64,000 nucleotides of DNA, taken from positions 116,494 through 180,493 of the forward strand of contig NZ_JASISO010000009.1 in assembly GCF_030063135.1 (NCBI RefSeq). Reading direction: 5' to 3'. Each line of letters starts with the position of its first letter. Position 1 is the stretch's first letter. The position numbers and the translations under genes were made by a program. The notes beneath the pieces are model-generated. The model did no database searches. It was not told where the DNA came from and saw only the letters and a program-made list of their open reading frames with translations. The stretch comes from Streptomyces sp. G-G2. Its GTDB lineage: Bacteria; Actinomycetota; Actinomycetes; Streptomycetales; Streptomycetaceae. Positions 1 through 7,157 of the stretch are shown here, piece after piece.

Positions 1-29
1 GCGGCCAGGTAACGCTTGAATCCACGCAT
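1..29 (-). CDS. Start of an unknown gene cut by the left edge
   Basis: Read on the minus strand, the first 29 bases give an ATG and eight further codons (MRGFKRYLA) that run off the window. A G-rich stretch (GGGGGTGGG) lies about 7 bases upstream of the ATG and could act as a ribosome binding site. Nothing can be said about function. The call is made only because the codons look like a typical Streptomyces start with G/C in most third positions. Confidence 0.35.
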
Positions 30-128
30 ATGACCACCCACCCCCGGGTCGAGACGGTACTCCCGCACGGGTGGAGAGGGGGTCGAGACGGCCCCGAAGG
101 ACCGCCTGGGCCGACCCGGGGCCGACCC

Positions 129-197
129 GGGGTCAGCCCGCTCCGCCGCCCGGGATCAGCCCGCTTCGCGCCGCGGGATCAGCCCGCTTCGCGGACC
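129..197. repeat. Three tandem 23-bp repeats at the 3' end of the acyltransferase gene
   Basis: Units start at 129, 152 and 175 and share the core GATCAGCCCGCTTCGCG; the first unit is more diverged. The third unit contains the stop codon and last codons (REAG) of the acyltransferase gene, so the gene end appears to have been duplicated outward. Each copy keeps a potential in-frame or near-frame stop. Confidence 0.75.
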
Positions 198-901
198 TGC
201 GCCGGAGTGGGCGCGGTACCGCCGAGGTGGGCGGGCAGCCACCAGGAGTCCTCGGTGCCCTTCGGCTTCGTCGGGTACGCGCGCTGCGCGGCCTCCAGCA
301 GCTCCTGGACGCGCTCGCGCAGCCGCCGGGTGATGGCACCGGCGTACTGGTCGCCGGGCGCCTCCATCGGCTCGCCGACCCGCATGGTCACCGGGATGTG
401 GCTGCGCTTGAGGTCCTTCGGGTGGCCCTTGGTCCACATCCGCTGGGTGCCCCACAGTGCCACCGGGATCAGCGGGACCCCGGCCTCCTGCGCCATCCGC
501 GCCGCGCCGGACTTGAAGCTCTTCAGCGTGAAGGACTGGGAGATCGTCGCCTCGGGGAACACCCCGATGATCTCGCCGCCGCGCAGGGAGTCGAGGGCCA
601 GCTGGTAGGCGTCCTCGCCCTGCTTGCGGTCCACCGGGATGTGCTTCATCGCGCGCATCAGCGGCCCCGACACCTTGTGCCGGAAGACCGACTCCTTCGC
701 CATGAAGCGGACCAGCCGCTTGGACGGGCGGGCCGTCAGCCCGGCGAAGATGAAGTCGAGGTAGCCGACGTGGTTGGAGACCAGCACCGCGCCGCCCTTG
801 CGCGGGATGTTCTCGGTGCCCTTCATGTCGATACGGACGTCCAGCGCCTTGAACAGCGTGTGCGCCGCGCCGATCACCGGGGGGTAGACGAGCTCAGCCA
901 T
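179..901 (-). CDS. 1-acyl-sn-glycerol-3-phosphate acyltransferase family protein (PlsC-like)
   Basis: A 240-residue protein of the PlsC/LPLAT family, which transfers an acyl chain to lysophosphatidic acid at the membrane during phospholipid synthesis. The catalytic NHxxxxD motif is visible as NHVGYLD near residue 43, and the substrate-binding block reads FPEAT near residue 116 where FPEGT is usual; the basic motif KSGAARMA follows. The length is normal for the family. Streptomyces carries several paralogues, so the exact acyl acceptor is unknown. The start is the ATG at 901; no strong ribosome binding site is visible. The last codons lie inside a 23-bp tandem repeat. Confidence 0.88.
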   Translation of the reverse strand: MAELVYPPVIGAAHTLFKALDVRIDMKGTENIPRKGGAVLVSNHVGYLDFIFAGLTARPSKRLVRFMAKESVFRHKVSGPLMRAMKHIPVDRKQGEDAYQLALDSLRGGEIIGVFPEATISQSFTLKSFKSGAARMAQEAGVPLIPVALWGTQRMWTKGHPKDLKRSHIPVTMRVGEPMEAPGDQYAGAITRRLRERVQELLEAAQRAYPTKPKGTEDSWWLPAHLGGTAPTPAQVREAG

Positions 902-1111
902 CGTGGGGAGACCCCGCTTTCTGCCTGGGGAGGTACTCCCGGCCGGAAGTTACGCCATCGTAGGTACGTGGCCATGGGGATCGTGCCCCAAACCTGCCCC
1001 GGTGGCCAGTCCAGATGCCCCCACCAGGCGAGATTCTTGTCACGCCGGGAATGCGGCGCGCCGCGGGCGCGCTCGGATCACCGTAGGGACGGACGAGCGA
1101 CGGCGACGGGA

Positions 1112-1480
1112 GTGCGCGTGCGGGACCAGGGCGAGGGGCGGGCCGTGGGACAACCGGGGAAGAGGGGGCCCGAGCGCCCGCTGGGACGGGCGGAGCTGGG
1201 CGCCGAGCCGGGGGAGCGGGCGACCCTGGTCCAGTTCTCCAGCGCGTTCTGCCAGCCCTGCCGGGCCACCCGCCGGATCCTCGCCGAGGTCGCGGGCATG
1301 GTCGAGGGAGTCACGCACATCGAGATCGACGCGGAGGAGCGCCTCGACCTGGTACGCGAGCTGGGCATCGAGAAGACCCCGACCGTGCTGGTCCTGGACT
1401 CCGCCGGGCGGACCGTGCGGCGGGCCACCGGGATGCCGCGCAAGGCCGATGTGATCGCGGCCCTCGGCGCGGCGGTGTGA
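1112..1480 (+). CDS. Thioredoxin-like protein
   Basis: A protein of about 122 residues with one thioredoxin fold. The redox centre FCQPC (CxxC) follows the beta strand TLVQFSSA, and the cis-proline region appears as EKTPTVLVLD. It should act as a small cytoplasmic disulfide oxidoreductase; the partner is unknown. The start is uncertain: GTG at 1112, GTG at 1118 (GGGAG at 1108-1112, 5-base spacing) and GTG at 1145 (GAGGGG upstream) are all possible and change only the unconserved N-terminus. The gene stands alone between a divergent acyltransferase gene and the leader-peptide region. Confidence 0.82.
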   Translation: MRVRDQGEGRAVGQPGKRGPERPLGRAELGAEPGERATLVQFSSAFCQPCRATRRILAEVAGMVEGVTHIEIDAEERLDLVRELGIEKTPTVLVLDSAGRTVRRATGMPRKADVIAALGAAV

Positions 1481-1535
1481 ACCGGTGCGTGCGCCCCCAC
1501 GCAGCGTGACGCGCCCGACATCTGGCGGCAGCGGC

Positions 1536-1565
1536 TTGACGCCGTGCGCCAGAGATCGCCAGGCT
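1536..1565 (+). promoter_or_regulatory. Predicted promoter for the leader peptide / flavin reductase transcript
   Basis: TTGACG (1536-1541) and CAGGCT (1560-1565) are separated by 18 bases. Seven bases after the -10 element lies the A of the leader-peptide ATG at 1572, so the transcript would be leaderless. Several overlapping inverted repeats (1521-1527/1547-1553; 1546-1552/1564-1570) lie on the promoter. Inferred from sequence only. Confidence 0.5.
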
Positions 1566-1571
1566 GGCGCC

Positions 1572-1652
1572 ATGCGGTACGAACTCCTGCTCTACGGACG
1601 GGTCCCGGTGGACCTGGTCCGGTACGCGAGCGCGCGCTGTCGGGGCCACTGA
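1572..1652 (+). CDS. Putative cysteine-type leader peptide upstream of the flavin reductase
   Basis: A 26-codon open frame whose C-terminal half reads VDLVRYASARCR. This fits the pattern (RHVDLxRxSSAxCR) of short leader peptides found upstream of sulfur-metabolism genes in actinobacteria, thought to control the next gene by cysteine-dependent translation or attenuation. The single Cys codon is TGT (1638-1640), uncommon in this genome type, four codons from the stop. The frame ends 65 bases before the flavin reductase start and could start on a leaderless mRNA. It is not a shadow: no longer frame on either strand here has recognisable homology. The role is inferred from the motif and position. 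Confidence 0.65.
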   Translation: MRYELLLYGRVPVDLVRYASARCRGH

Positions 1653-1717
1653 TCACCCCACCCCCGCCCGGCCGCACGGCCGACGCAGACGACGCGGCAG
1701 AAGGAAGAGACCCTCCG

Positions 1718-2362
1718 ATGACGATGACGACGACGGCGCCGACCGCACATACCGCCGCTGACGCCACCCCGGCCCCCGCCGACGCCACCGCGGGGCCGGC
1801 CTCCGGCGACGCGAGTCGGCCCGCGGACCCCGCGACCGGCCCCGCCTCCGGTACGACCGGCCCGGCCTCCGGCGGGAGCGCCCTCCCCGGATCGCCCGAG
1901 CTCCTGCGCTCCGTCTTCCGGCAGCACGCCGCCGGGGTCGCGGTGATCACCGCCGAGAGCGACGGCCGCCCCGCGGGCTTCACCGCCACCTCGCTCAACT
2001 CCGTCTCCGCCGACCCTCCGCTGCTCTCGTTCACCATCGGTACCGGGTCGTCCAGCTGGCCCGCGATACGCGACTCCGAGCACGTCGGGGTGCACATACT
2101 CGGCGAGCACCAGAAGGACACGGCCGGGCTGTTCGCCCGGAGTGGCGCCGACCGCTTCGGCCCGGCCACCGACTGGGCGGCGGGGCCGCACGGGGTCCCG
2201 GTCCTGGACGGCGTACTGGCCTGGCTGGTCTGCCGGATCGTGGCCCGGGTCCCGGCGGGGGAGCACCGGGTGATCATCGCGGAGGCGGTTGTCGGGGACC
2301 CGGCCGGGGACGGTCGCCCCCTGCTGTACCACCAGGGTCGCTTCAACGCGTTGCGCGACTGA
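1718..2362 (+). CDS. Flavin reductase family protein (FMN-binding split barrel)
   Basis: A 214-residue protein. After a low-complexity N-terminus of about 65 residues (Ala/Thr/Gly/Pro, with TGPASG repeated) comes a flavin reductase-like FMN-binding domain: FRQHAAGVAVITA, then the typical GFTATSLNSVSADPPLLSF block, and GRPLLYHQGRF at the C-terminus. Such proteins supply reduced FMN or FAD with NAD(P)H to a partner monooxygenase. Start: ATG at 1718 with AAGGAAGAG at 1701-1709. A leader peptide of the sulfur-gene type lies just upstream, so a partner in sulfur assimilation is plausible, but no monooxygenase gene is adjacent. Confidence 0.85.
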   Translation: MTMTTTAPTAHTAADATPAPADATAGPASGDASRPADPATGPASGTTGPASGGSALPGSPELLRSVFRQHAAGVAVITAESDGRPAGFTATSLNSVSADPPLLSFTIGTGSSSWPAIRDSEHVGVHILGEHQKDTAGLFARSGADRFGPATDWAAGPHGVPVLDGVLAWLVCRIVARVPAGEHRVIIAEAVVGDPAGDGRPLLYHQGRFNALRD

Positions 2363-2510
2363 ATCGTCCCTGCTGGGGGGGTCGGTCCGGCGTTGGCAAG
2401 GTCACAGTTCACCGGCCTTGCAACCGAGTGGGACCCAGGATGTACTGACGAGTAACATTCCCTTCGGAGCGCGGGCCGCCCCGACCGGGACCGGGCCGAC
2501 AAGGCGCCTA

Positions 2511-2532
2511 TGCTGCCTGCATCAAGGCAGCA
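2511..2532 (+). promoter_or_regulatory. Hairpin upstream of etfB
   Basis: TGCTGCC (2511-2517) and GGCAGCA (2526-2532) form a perfect 7-bp stem with an 8-base loop, ending 19 bases before the etfB ribosome binding site (AGGAGAG, 2552-2558). It sits in the 5' untranslated region and might affect mRNA stability or translation; this is inference. Confidence 0.4.
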
Positions 2533-2563
2533 CCAGAAAAGACGATGCAGTAGGAGAGCCGGC

Positions 2564-3349
2564 GTGAGCTTGAGGATCGTTGTCTGTGTGAAGTACGTGC
2601 CCGACGCCACCGGCGACCGGCACTTCGCCGATGACCTGACCGTCGACCGCGACGACGTCGACGGCCTGCTGTCGGAACTCGACGAGTACGCCGTCGAGCA
2701 GGCGCTGCAGATCGCCGGCGAGGCCGACGACGCGGAGATCACCGTGCTGACGGTGGGCCCGGAGGACGCCAAGGACGCCCTGCGCAAGGCGCTGTCCATG
2801 GGCGCCGACAAGGCGATCCACGTCGAGGACGACGACCTGCACGGCACCGACGTCATGGGCACCTCGCTGGTCCTCGCCAAGGCGATCGAGAAGGCCGGTT
2901 ACGACCTGGTCATCACCGGCATGGCCTCGACCGACGGCACCATGGCCGTCCTCCCGGCGATCCTGGCCGAGCGCCTGGGCGTCCCGCAGGTCACCCTGCT
3001 CTCCGAGGTCAAGGTCGAGGACGGCACCGTCAAGGGCCGCCGCGACGGCGACACCGCGAGCGAGCAGCTCGAAGCCTCCCTGCCCGCCGTCGTGTCCGTG
3101 ACGGACCAGTCGAGCGAGGCCCGCTACCCGTCCTTCAAGGGCATCATGGCCGCCAAGAAGAAGCCGGTCGAGGCCTGGGACCTGTCCGACCTGGAGCTCG
3201 AGGCGGACGAGGTCGGCCTCGAGGGCTCCTGGACCGCGGTCGACTCCGCGGCGCAGCGCCCGGCCCGCACCGCGGGCACGATCGTCAAGGACGAGGGCGA
3301 GGGCGGCAAGCAGCTGGCCGAGTTCCTGGTCGGCCAGAAGTTCATCTAA
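2564..3349 (+). CDS. etfB: Electron transfer flavoprotein, beta subunit
   Basis: A 261-residue protein matching the ETF beta subunit along its length. It opens with LRIVVCVKYVPDA and has the AMP/nucleotide-binding features DLVITGMASTDGTMAVLPAILAERL and the conserved ARYPSFKGIMAAKKKPVE block near residue 185. Together with EtfA it carries electrons from acyl-CoA and other dehydrogenases to the membrane quinone pool. Start: GTG at 2564, six bases after AGGAGAG. etfA follows after 70 bases on the same strand, so the two form an operon, and a terminator after etfA closes it. Confidence 0.97.
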   Translation: MSLRIVVCVKYVPDATGDRHFADDLTVDRDDVDGLLSELDEYAVEQALQIAGEADDAEITVLTVGPEDAKDALRKALSMGADKAIHVEDDDLHGTDVMGTSLVLAKAIEKAGYDLVITGMASTDGTMAVLPAILAERLGVPQVTLLSEVKVEDGTVKGRRDGDTASEQLEASLPAVVSVTDQSSEARYPSFKGIMAAKKKPVEAWDLSDLELEADEVGLEGSWTAVDSAAQRPARTAGTIVKDEGEGGKQLAEFLVGQKFI

Positions 3350-3419
3350 GAGCTTCGGCCGTCACGGCACGGTCACGCCCCACCTCCCCCGACTACTTCG
3401 CTTTCGCAGGAGCATCCCC

Positions 3420-4394
3420 ATGGCTGAAGTCCTCGTCTACGTCGACCACGTGGACGGCGCCGTCCGCAAGCCCACCCTCGAACTGCTGACGCTGGCCCGC
3501 CGCCTCGGCGAGCCCGTCGCCGTCGCCCTGGGCGCCGGCGCCGCCGACACCGCCGCCGTGCTCGCCGAGCACGGCGCGGTCAAGGTCCTCACCGCCGACG
3601 CCCCCGAGTTCACCGAGTACCTCGTCGTACCGAAGGTGGACGCGCTCCAGGCCGCCTACGACGCCGTGTCCGCCGCGGGCTCCCTGGCCGCCGTGCTCAT
3701 CCCGTCCTCCGCCGAGGGCAAGGAGATCGCGGCCCGCCTCGCCGTCCGCATCGGCTCCGGCATCATCACGGACGCCATCGACCTGGAGGCGGGTGACGAG
3801 GGTCCGGTCGCGACGCAGTCCGCGTTCGCCGCTTCCTTCACCACCAAGTCCCGTGTCTCCAAGGGCACCCCGGTCATCACCGTCAAGCCGAACTCGGCTC
3901 CGGTCGAGGCCGCCCCGGCCGCGGGCGCCGTCGAGGCGCTCGCCGTCACCTTCGGCGCGCTGGCCACCGGCACCAAGGTCGTCTCCCGCACCCCGCGCGA
4001 GTCGACCGGCCGCCCCGAGCTGACCGAGGCCGCGATCGTGGTCTCCGGCGGCCGCGGCGTCAACGGCGCCGAGAACTTCCACATCATCGAGTCGCTCGCC
4101 GACTCGCTCGGTGCAGCCGTCGGCGCCTCCCGCGCCGCCGTGGACGCGGGCTGGTACCCGCACTCCAACCAGGTCGGCCAGACCGGCAAGTCGGTCTCCC
4201 CGCAGCTGTACATCGCCTCCGGCATCTCGGGCGCGATCCAGCACCGCGCGGGCATGCAGACCTCGAAGACCATCGTGGCCATCAACAAGGACTCCGAGGC
4301 TCCGATCTTCGACCTGGTCGACTACGGCGTGGTCGGCGACCTCTTCGCGGTCGTCCCGCAGCTGACCGACGCGATCCAGGCCCGAAAGGGCTGA
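3420..4394 (+). CDS. etfA: Electron transfer flavoprotein, alpha subunit
   Basis: A 324-residue ETF alpha subunit of normal length. The N-terminal alpha/beta domain is followed by the FAD-binding C-terminal domain with [12 protein letters not shown] near residue 203, then [24 protein letters not shown] and [20 protein letters not shown], the family signature. It holds the redox FAD of the EtfAB heterodimer. Start: ATG at 3420 with AGGAG at 3408-3412. It is the second gene of the etfBA operon and is followed within 22 bases by a strong terminator hairpin. Confidence 0.97.
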   Translation: MAEVLVYVDHVDGAVRKPTLELLTLARRLGEPVAVALGAGAADTAAVLAEHGAVKVLTADAPEFTEYLVVPKVDALQAAYDAVSAAGSLAAVLIPSSAEGKEIAARLAVRIGSGIITDAIDLEAGDEGPVATQSAFAASFTTKSRVSKGTPVITVKPNSAPVEAAPAAGAVEALAVTFGALATGTKVVSRTPRESTGRPELTEAAIVVSGGRGVNGAENFHIIESLADSLGAAVGASRAAVDAGWYPHSNQVGQTGKSVSPQLYIASGISGAIQHRAGMQTSKTIVAINKDSEAPIFDLVDYGVVGDLFAVVPQLTDAIQARKG

Positions 4395-4415
4395 CCTGCG
4401 TCGATAGCGTGACCC

Positions 4416-4448
4416 GGGGCCGCGTGGTGACTCTCACCACGCGGCCCC
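4416..4448 (+). terminator. Terminator of the etfBA operon
   Basis: Perfect 15-bp stem: 4416-4430 (GGGGCCGCGTGGTGA) pairs with 4434-4448, with a 3-base loop. No T-run follows, as is common in Streptomyces. It lies 21 bases after the etfA stop. Confidence 0.9.
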
Positions 4449-4467
4449 GCGGTGTTTCCGGCAACCA

Positions 4468-4496
4468 TTGACGGAGCGGAATGCGCTGACTAAATT
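4468..4496 (+). promoter_or_regulatory. Predicted promoter of the DUF6986 gene
   Basis: TTGACG (4468-4473) and TAAATT (4491-4496) are separated by exactly 17 bases, a close match to the vegetative sigma consensus and unusually AT-rich for this region. The start of transcription would be about 4503, roughly 44 bases before the ATG. Confidence 0.7.
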
Positions 4497-4530
4497 CTGC
4501 TATGCGGATCAATGCTTCCGTGTAGCGGAA
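4495..4530. promoter_or_regulatory. Two palindromic candidate operators over the DUF6986 transcription start
   Basis: TTCCG-N5-CGGAA (4516-4530) is a perfect inverted repeat. A second, looser copy, TTCTGC-TAT-GCGGAT (4495-4509), lies with its centre 21 bp upstream, about two helical turns. The first overlaps the -10 element and both straddle the predicted start of transcription, a repressor-like placement. The regulator is unknown; an IclR-type purine-catabolism repressor or the neighbouring LacI protein are candidates. Confidence 0.5.
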
Positions 4531-4546
4531 AAGAGGAGAGTGCACG

Positions 4547-5839
4547 ATGGGTCAGCAGGAGAAGGTGGCGACAAGCCTCGCAGGTGCGGTCAGCGAGGGC
4601 ATCAGCGCCTCCCTCAAGCCGGTGGACGCGGAACTCGCCCGCCACTACCCGGGCGACCCCGGCACCCGCCAGCCCATCCACACGGTCTACGTCCCCGGCG
4701 ACGCCTTCGCCCCGGACACCATCCGCTCCTGGGGTGACCAGGCCCTCGCGTCCCTCGACGAGCACGCGCCGGACGCGGCCACCTTCGCCAAGGTGCTCGG
4801 CATCAGCGACGAACTGGCGGTCCCGGTCTACGACCGCGTGCGCGCCAAGCTGGCCTCCGAGCCGATCGAGGACCTCCGCGTCGACTTCGAGGACGGCTTC
4901 GGCGTCCGCTCCGACGAGGAGGAGGACCAGGCCGCGGCCCGCGCCGCCCGCCTCGTCTCGGAGGCCTTCTCCAACGGCACCAACGCGCCGTACATGGGCA
5001 TCCGCATGAAGTGCATGGAGTCCAACGTCCGCGACCGCGGCATCCGCACCACGGACATCTTCCTCTCCGGCCTGCTGGAGCACGGCGGCCTCCCGGACGG
5101 CCTCGTCCTGACCCTGCCCAAGGTGACGTACGCCGAGCAGGTCAGCGCCTTCGTCGAGCTGCTGGAGGCCTTCGAGACCACCCGCGGCCTGCGCCCGGGC
5201 CGGATCGGCTTCGAGATCCAGATCGAGACCAGCCAGTCCATCGTCGCCTCCGACGGCACCGCCACCGTGGCCCGGATGATCGGGGCCGCCAAGGGCCGCG
5301 CCACCGGCCTGCACTACGGCACCTTCGACTACAGCGCCTGCGTGGGCGTCTCGGCCGCCTACCAGTCCAGCGACCACCCGGCCGCCGACCACGCCAAGGC
5401 GATCATGCAGGTCGCGGCCGCCGGAACCGGCGTACGCGTCTCGGACGGCTCGACCAACGTGCTGCCGATCGGCACCACCGAGCACGTCCACGAGGCCTGG
5501 AAGCTGCACTACGGCCTCACCCGCCGCGCCCTGGCCCGCGCCTACTACCAGGGCTGGGACATGCACCCGGCGCACCTGCCGACCCGCTACGCGGCCGTCT
5601 TCACCTTCTACCGCGAGGGCCTCGAAGCGGCCGCCGCGCGTCTGAAGGCGTACGTCGCCAAGATCGAGGGCGACGTGATGGACGAGCCCGCCACCGCCAA
5701 GGCCCTGGCCGGATACCTGGTCCGCGGCCTCGACTGCGGCGCCGTCGGCGCGGACGAGGTCACCACTCTCACCGGCCTGAGCCGCGCCGAGCTGGACGCC
5801 TTCGCGATCCCGCGCCGCTCGGCGACCCTGCACGACTGA
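4547..5839 (+). CDS. HpcH/HpaI aldolase/citrate lyase-like protein (DUF6986)
   Basis: A 430-residue protein with the TIM-barrel features of the HpcH/HpaI aldolase and citrate-lyase-beta/malate-synthase superfamily: DLRVDFEDGFG near residue 108 (acidic metal ligands), GLVLTLPKV, and IGFEIQIET with the second acidic ligand near residue 225. I recall DUF6986 proteins next to malate synthase and allantoin genes in Streptomyces, which would suggest a lyase step on a glyoxylate- or purine-derived acid, but none of those genes is in this window. Start: ATG 4547 with AAGAGGAGAG at 4531-4540. It is monocistronic: its own promoter and a strong terminator flank it. Confidence 0.75.
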   Translation: MGQQEKVATSLAGAVSEGISASLKPVDAELARHYPGDPGTRQPIHTVYVPGDAFAPDTIRSWGDQALASLDEHAPDAATFAKVLGISDELAVPVYDRVRAKLASEPIEDLRVDFEDGFGVRSDEEEDQAAARAARLVSEAFSNGTNAPYMGIRMKCMESNVRDRGIRTTDIFLSGLLEHGGLPDGLVLTLPKVTYAEQVSAFVELLEAFETTRGLRPGRIGFEIQIETSQSIVASDGTATVARMIGAAKGRATGLHYGTFDYSACVGVSAAYQSSDHPAADHAKAIMQVAAAGTGVRVSDGSTNVLPIGTTEHVHEAWKLHYGLTRRALARAYYQGWDMHPAHLPTRYAAVFTFYREGLEAAAARLKAYVAKIEGDVMDEPATAKALAGYLVRGLDCGAVGADEVTTLTGLSRAELDAFAIPRRSATLHD

Positions 5840-5848
5840 GCCGCCCGT

Positions 5849-5888
5849 CGACGGGGCCCGGCCGGAACCCTCCGGCCGGGCCCCGTCG
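5849..5888. terminator. Bidirectional terminator between the DUF6986 and LacI genes
   Basis: Perfect 18-bp stem, 5849-5866 against 5871-5888, with the 4-base loop ACCC. The two flanking genes converge on it, so it can serve both. Confidence 0.92.
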
Positions 5889-5937
5889 CGTTCCCCCCGC
5901 ACACCGCGCGCGGCGGGGTAGCCCGTGCCGCGCGGCC

Positions 5938-6996
5938 TCAGCCGGTGACGGGGGCCGGGCGGATCTCGCCCGAGCCGCGGGCGATCAGGCGGGTGGGGAG
6001 TTCGATGCGGGCGGGCGGCAGGTCCGCTCCCGACAGGCGCTGGAAGAGCCGCTCGGTGGCCACCCGGCCCAGCGCCGCCGGATCCTGGGCCACCACCGTG
6101 ACGGCGGGACTGAGCAGGTCGGCGAGTTCGAAGTCGTCGAAGCCGACCAAGGCCACCGTCCGCGCGCCCGAAGCGGCGGCGGCCGCCAGGACCCGTACCA
6201 CCGTCACCGTCACCCGGTTGTTTCCCGCGAAGACGGCGGTGACCGGGTCCGGGCCCGTCAGCATGGCCGTGACCGCCGCCGCGACCCGTTCCGGAGAGGT
6301 GGAGCCGAGGGACTCCCAGGCCCCGTCCGCCGCCAGCCCGGCCCCGGCCATCGCCGCGCGGTACCCGCGCAGCCGCTCCGTGGCCGTGTGGATGCGGCGA
6401 TGATCACCGATGAAGCCGATCCGGCGGTGGCCGTGCGCGATCAGGTGGGCCACCCCCGCGCGGGCGCCGCCGAAGCTGTCCGAGAGGACCACGTCCGCGT
6501 CGATCCGGCCCGCGGGGCGGTCCACGAACACCGTCGCCATCCCGGCCAGGATCTCCGGCTCCAGGTAGCGGTGGTCGTCGCCGGACGGGATCACGATCAG
6601 CCCGTCCACCCGGCGCGCGCACAGGGCGAGCGCCAACTCCCGCTCCCGGTCCGGGTCCTCGGCGCTGGAGCCGTTGATCAACAGCGCGCCGTTGGCCCGG
6701 GCGACCTCCTCGACCGCCCGGTTCAGCGGACCGTAGAACGGGTCGGCGAGGTCCTCCAGGACCAGACCGACCGTCGCCGTACGGCCCTTGCGGAGCACCC
6801 GCGCGCTGTCGTTGCGCCGGAACCCCAGCTCCTCGATGGCGTCCTGGACGCGCTTCTCGGTGTCGGGGGTGACCCCGGGCTCGTCGTTGACCACGCGGGA
6901 GACCGTCTTGAGGCCCACCCCGGCCCGGGCCGCCACGTCCTTCATCGTCGGCCGCCGACCGTAGCGGGGCTCGGGCGAACGGCGGGAGTGCGGCAC
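5938..6996 (-). CDS. LacI-family transcriptional regulator
   Basis: A 352-residue repressor-type protein. The LacI helix-turn-helix and hinge are clear at residues 17-75 (TMKDVAARAGVGLKTVSRVV, then EKRVQDAIEELGFRRNDSARVLRKG). The periplasmic-binding-like sensor domain follows, starting TATVGLVLEDLADPFYGPL and including HRRIGFIGDHR. The ligand is probably a sugar or related small molecule; no catabolic operon sits next to it. Start: GTG at 6996 with GGAGG about 10 bases upstream. It converges on the DUF6986 gene and diverges from the kinase/NUDIX gene. Confidence 0.92.
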   Translation of the reverse strand: MPHSRRSPEPRYGRRPTMKDVAARAGVGLKTVSRVVNDEPGVTPDTEKRVQDAIEELGFRRNDSARVLRKGRTATVGLVLEDLADPFYGPLNRAVEEVARANGALLINGSSAEDPDRERELALALCARRVDGLIVIPSGDDHRYLEPEILAGMATVFVDRPAGRIDADVVLSDSFGGARAGVAHLIAHGHRRIGFIGDHRRIHTATERLRGYRAAMAGAGLAADGAWESLGSTSPERVAAAVTAMLTGPDPVTAVFAGNNRVTVTVVRVLAAAAASGARTVALVGFDDFELADLLSPAVTVVAQDPAALGRVATERLFQRLSGADLPPARIELPTRLIARGSGEIRPAPVTG

Positions 6997-7157
6997 GGTG
7001 GGAAAACCTCCGGTGTCTCAAGTGGTCGCGCCGGGTGCGGCGCGCTGACCTCGAGGATAAGCACCTCTGCCGATTACCGGGTTTCCGCGACGGGCTGGTG
7101 CGGGCAAGCCACTGGAGGTTCGGACGAGCCGCGGCAGTCGTGGGAAGAGGGGTAATC

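Noticed and set aside
1078..2880. A 600-codon minus-strand frame over the flavin reductase and etfB
   Set aside because: Covers genes with clear homology on the other strand and has Ser/Arg/Ala-rich composition typical of shadows.
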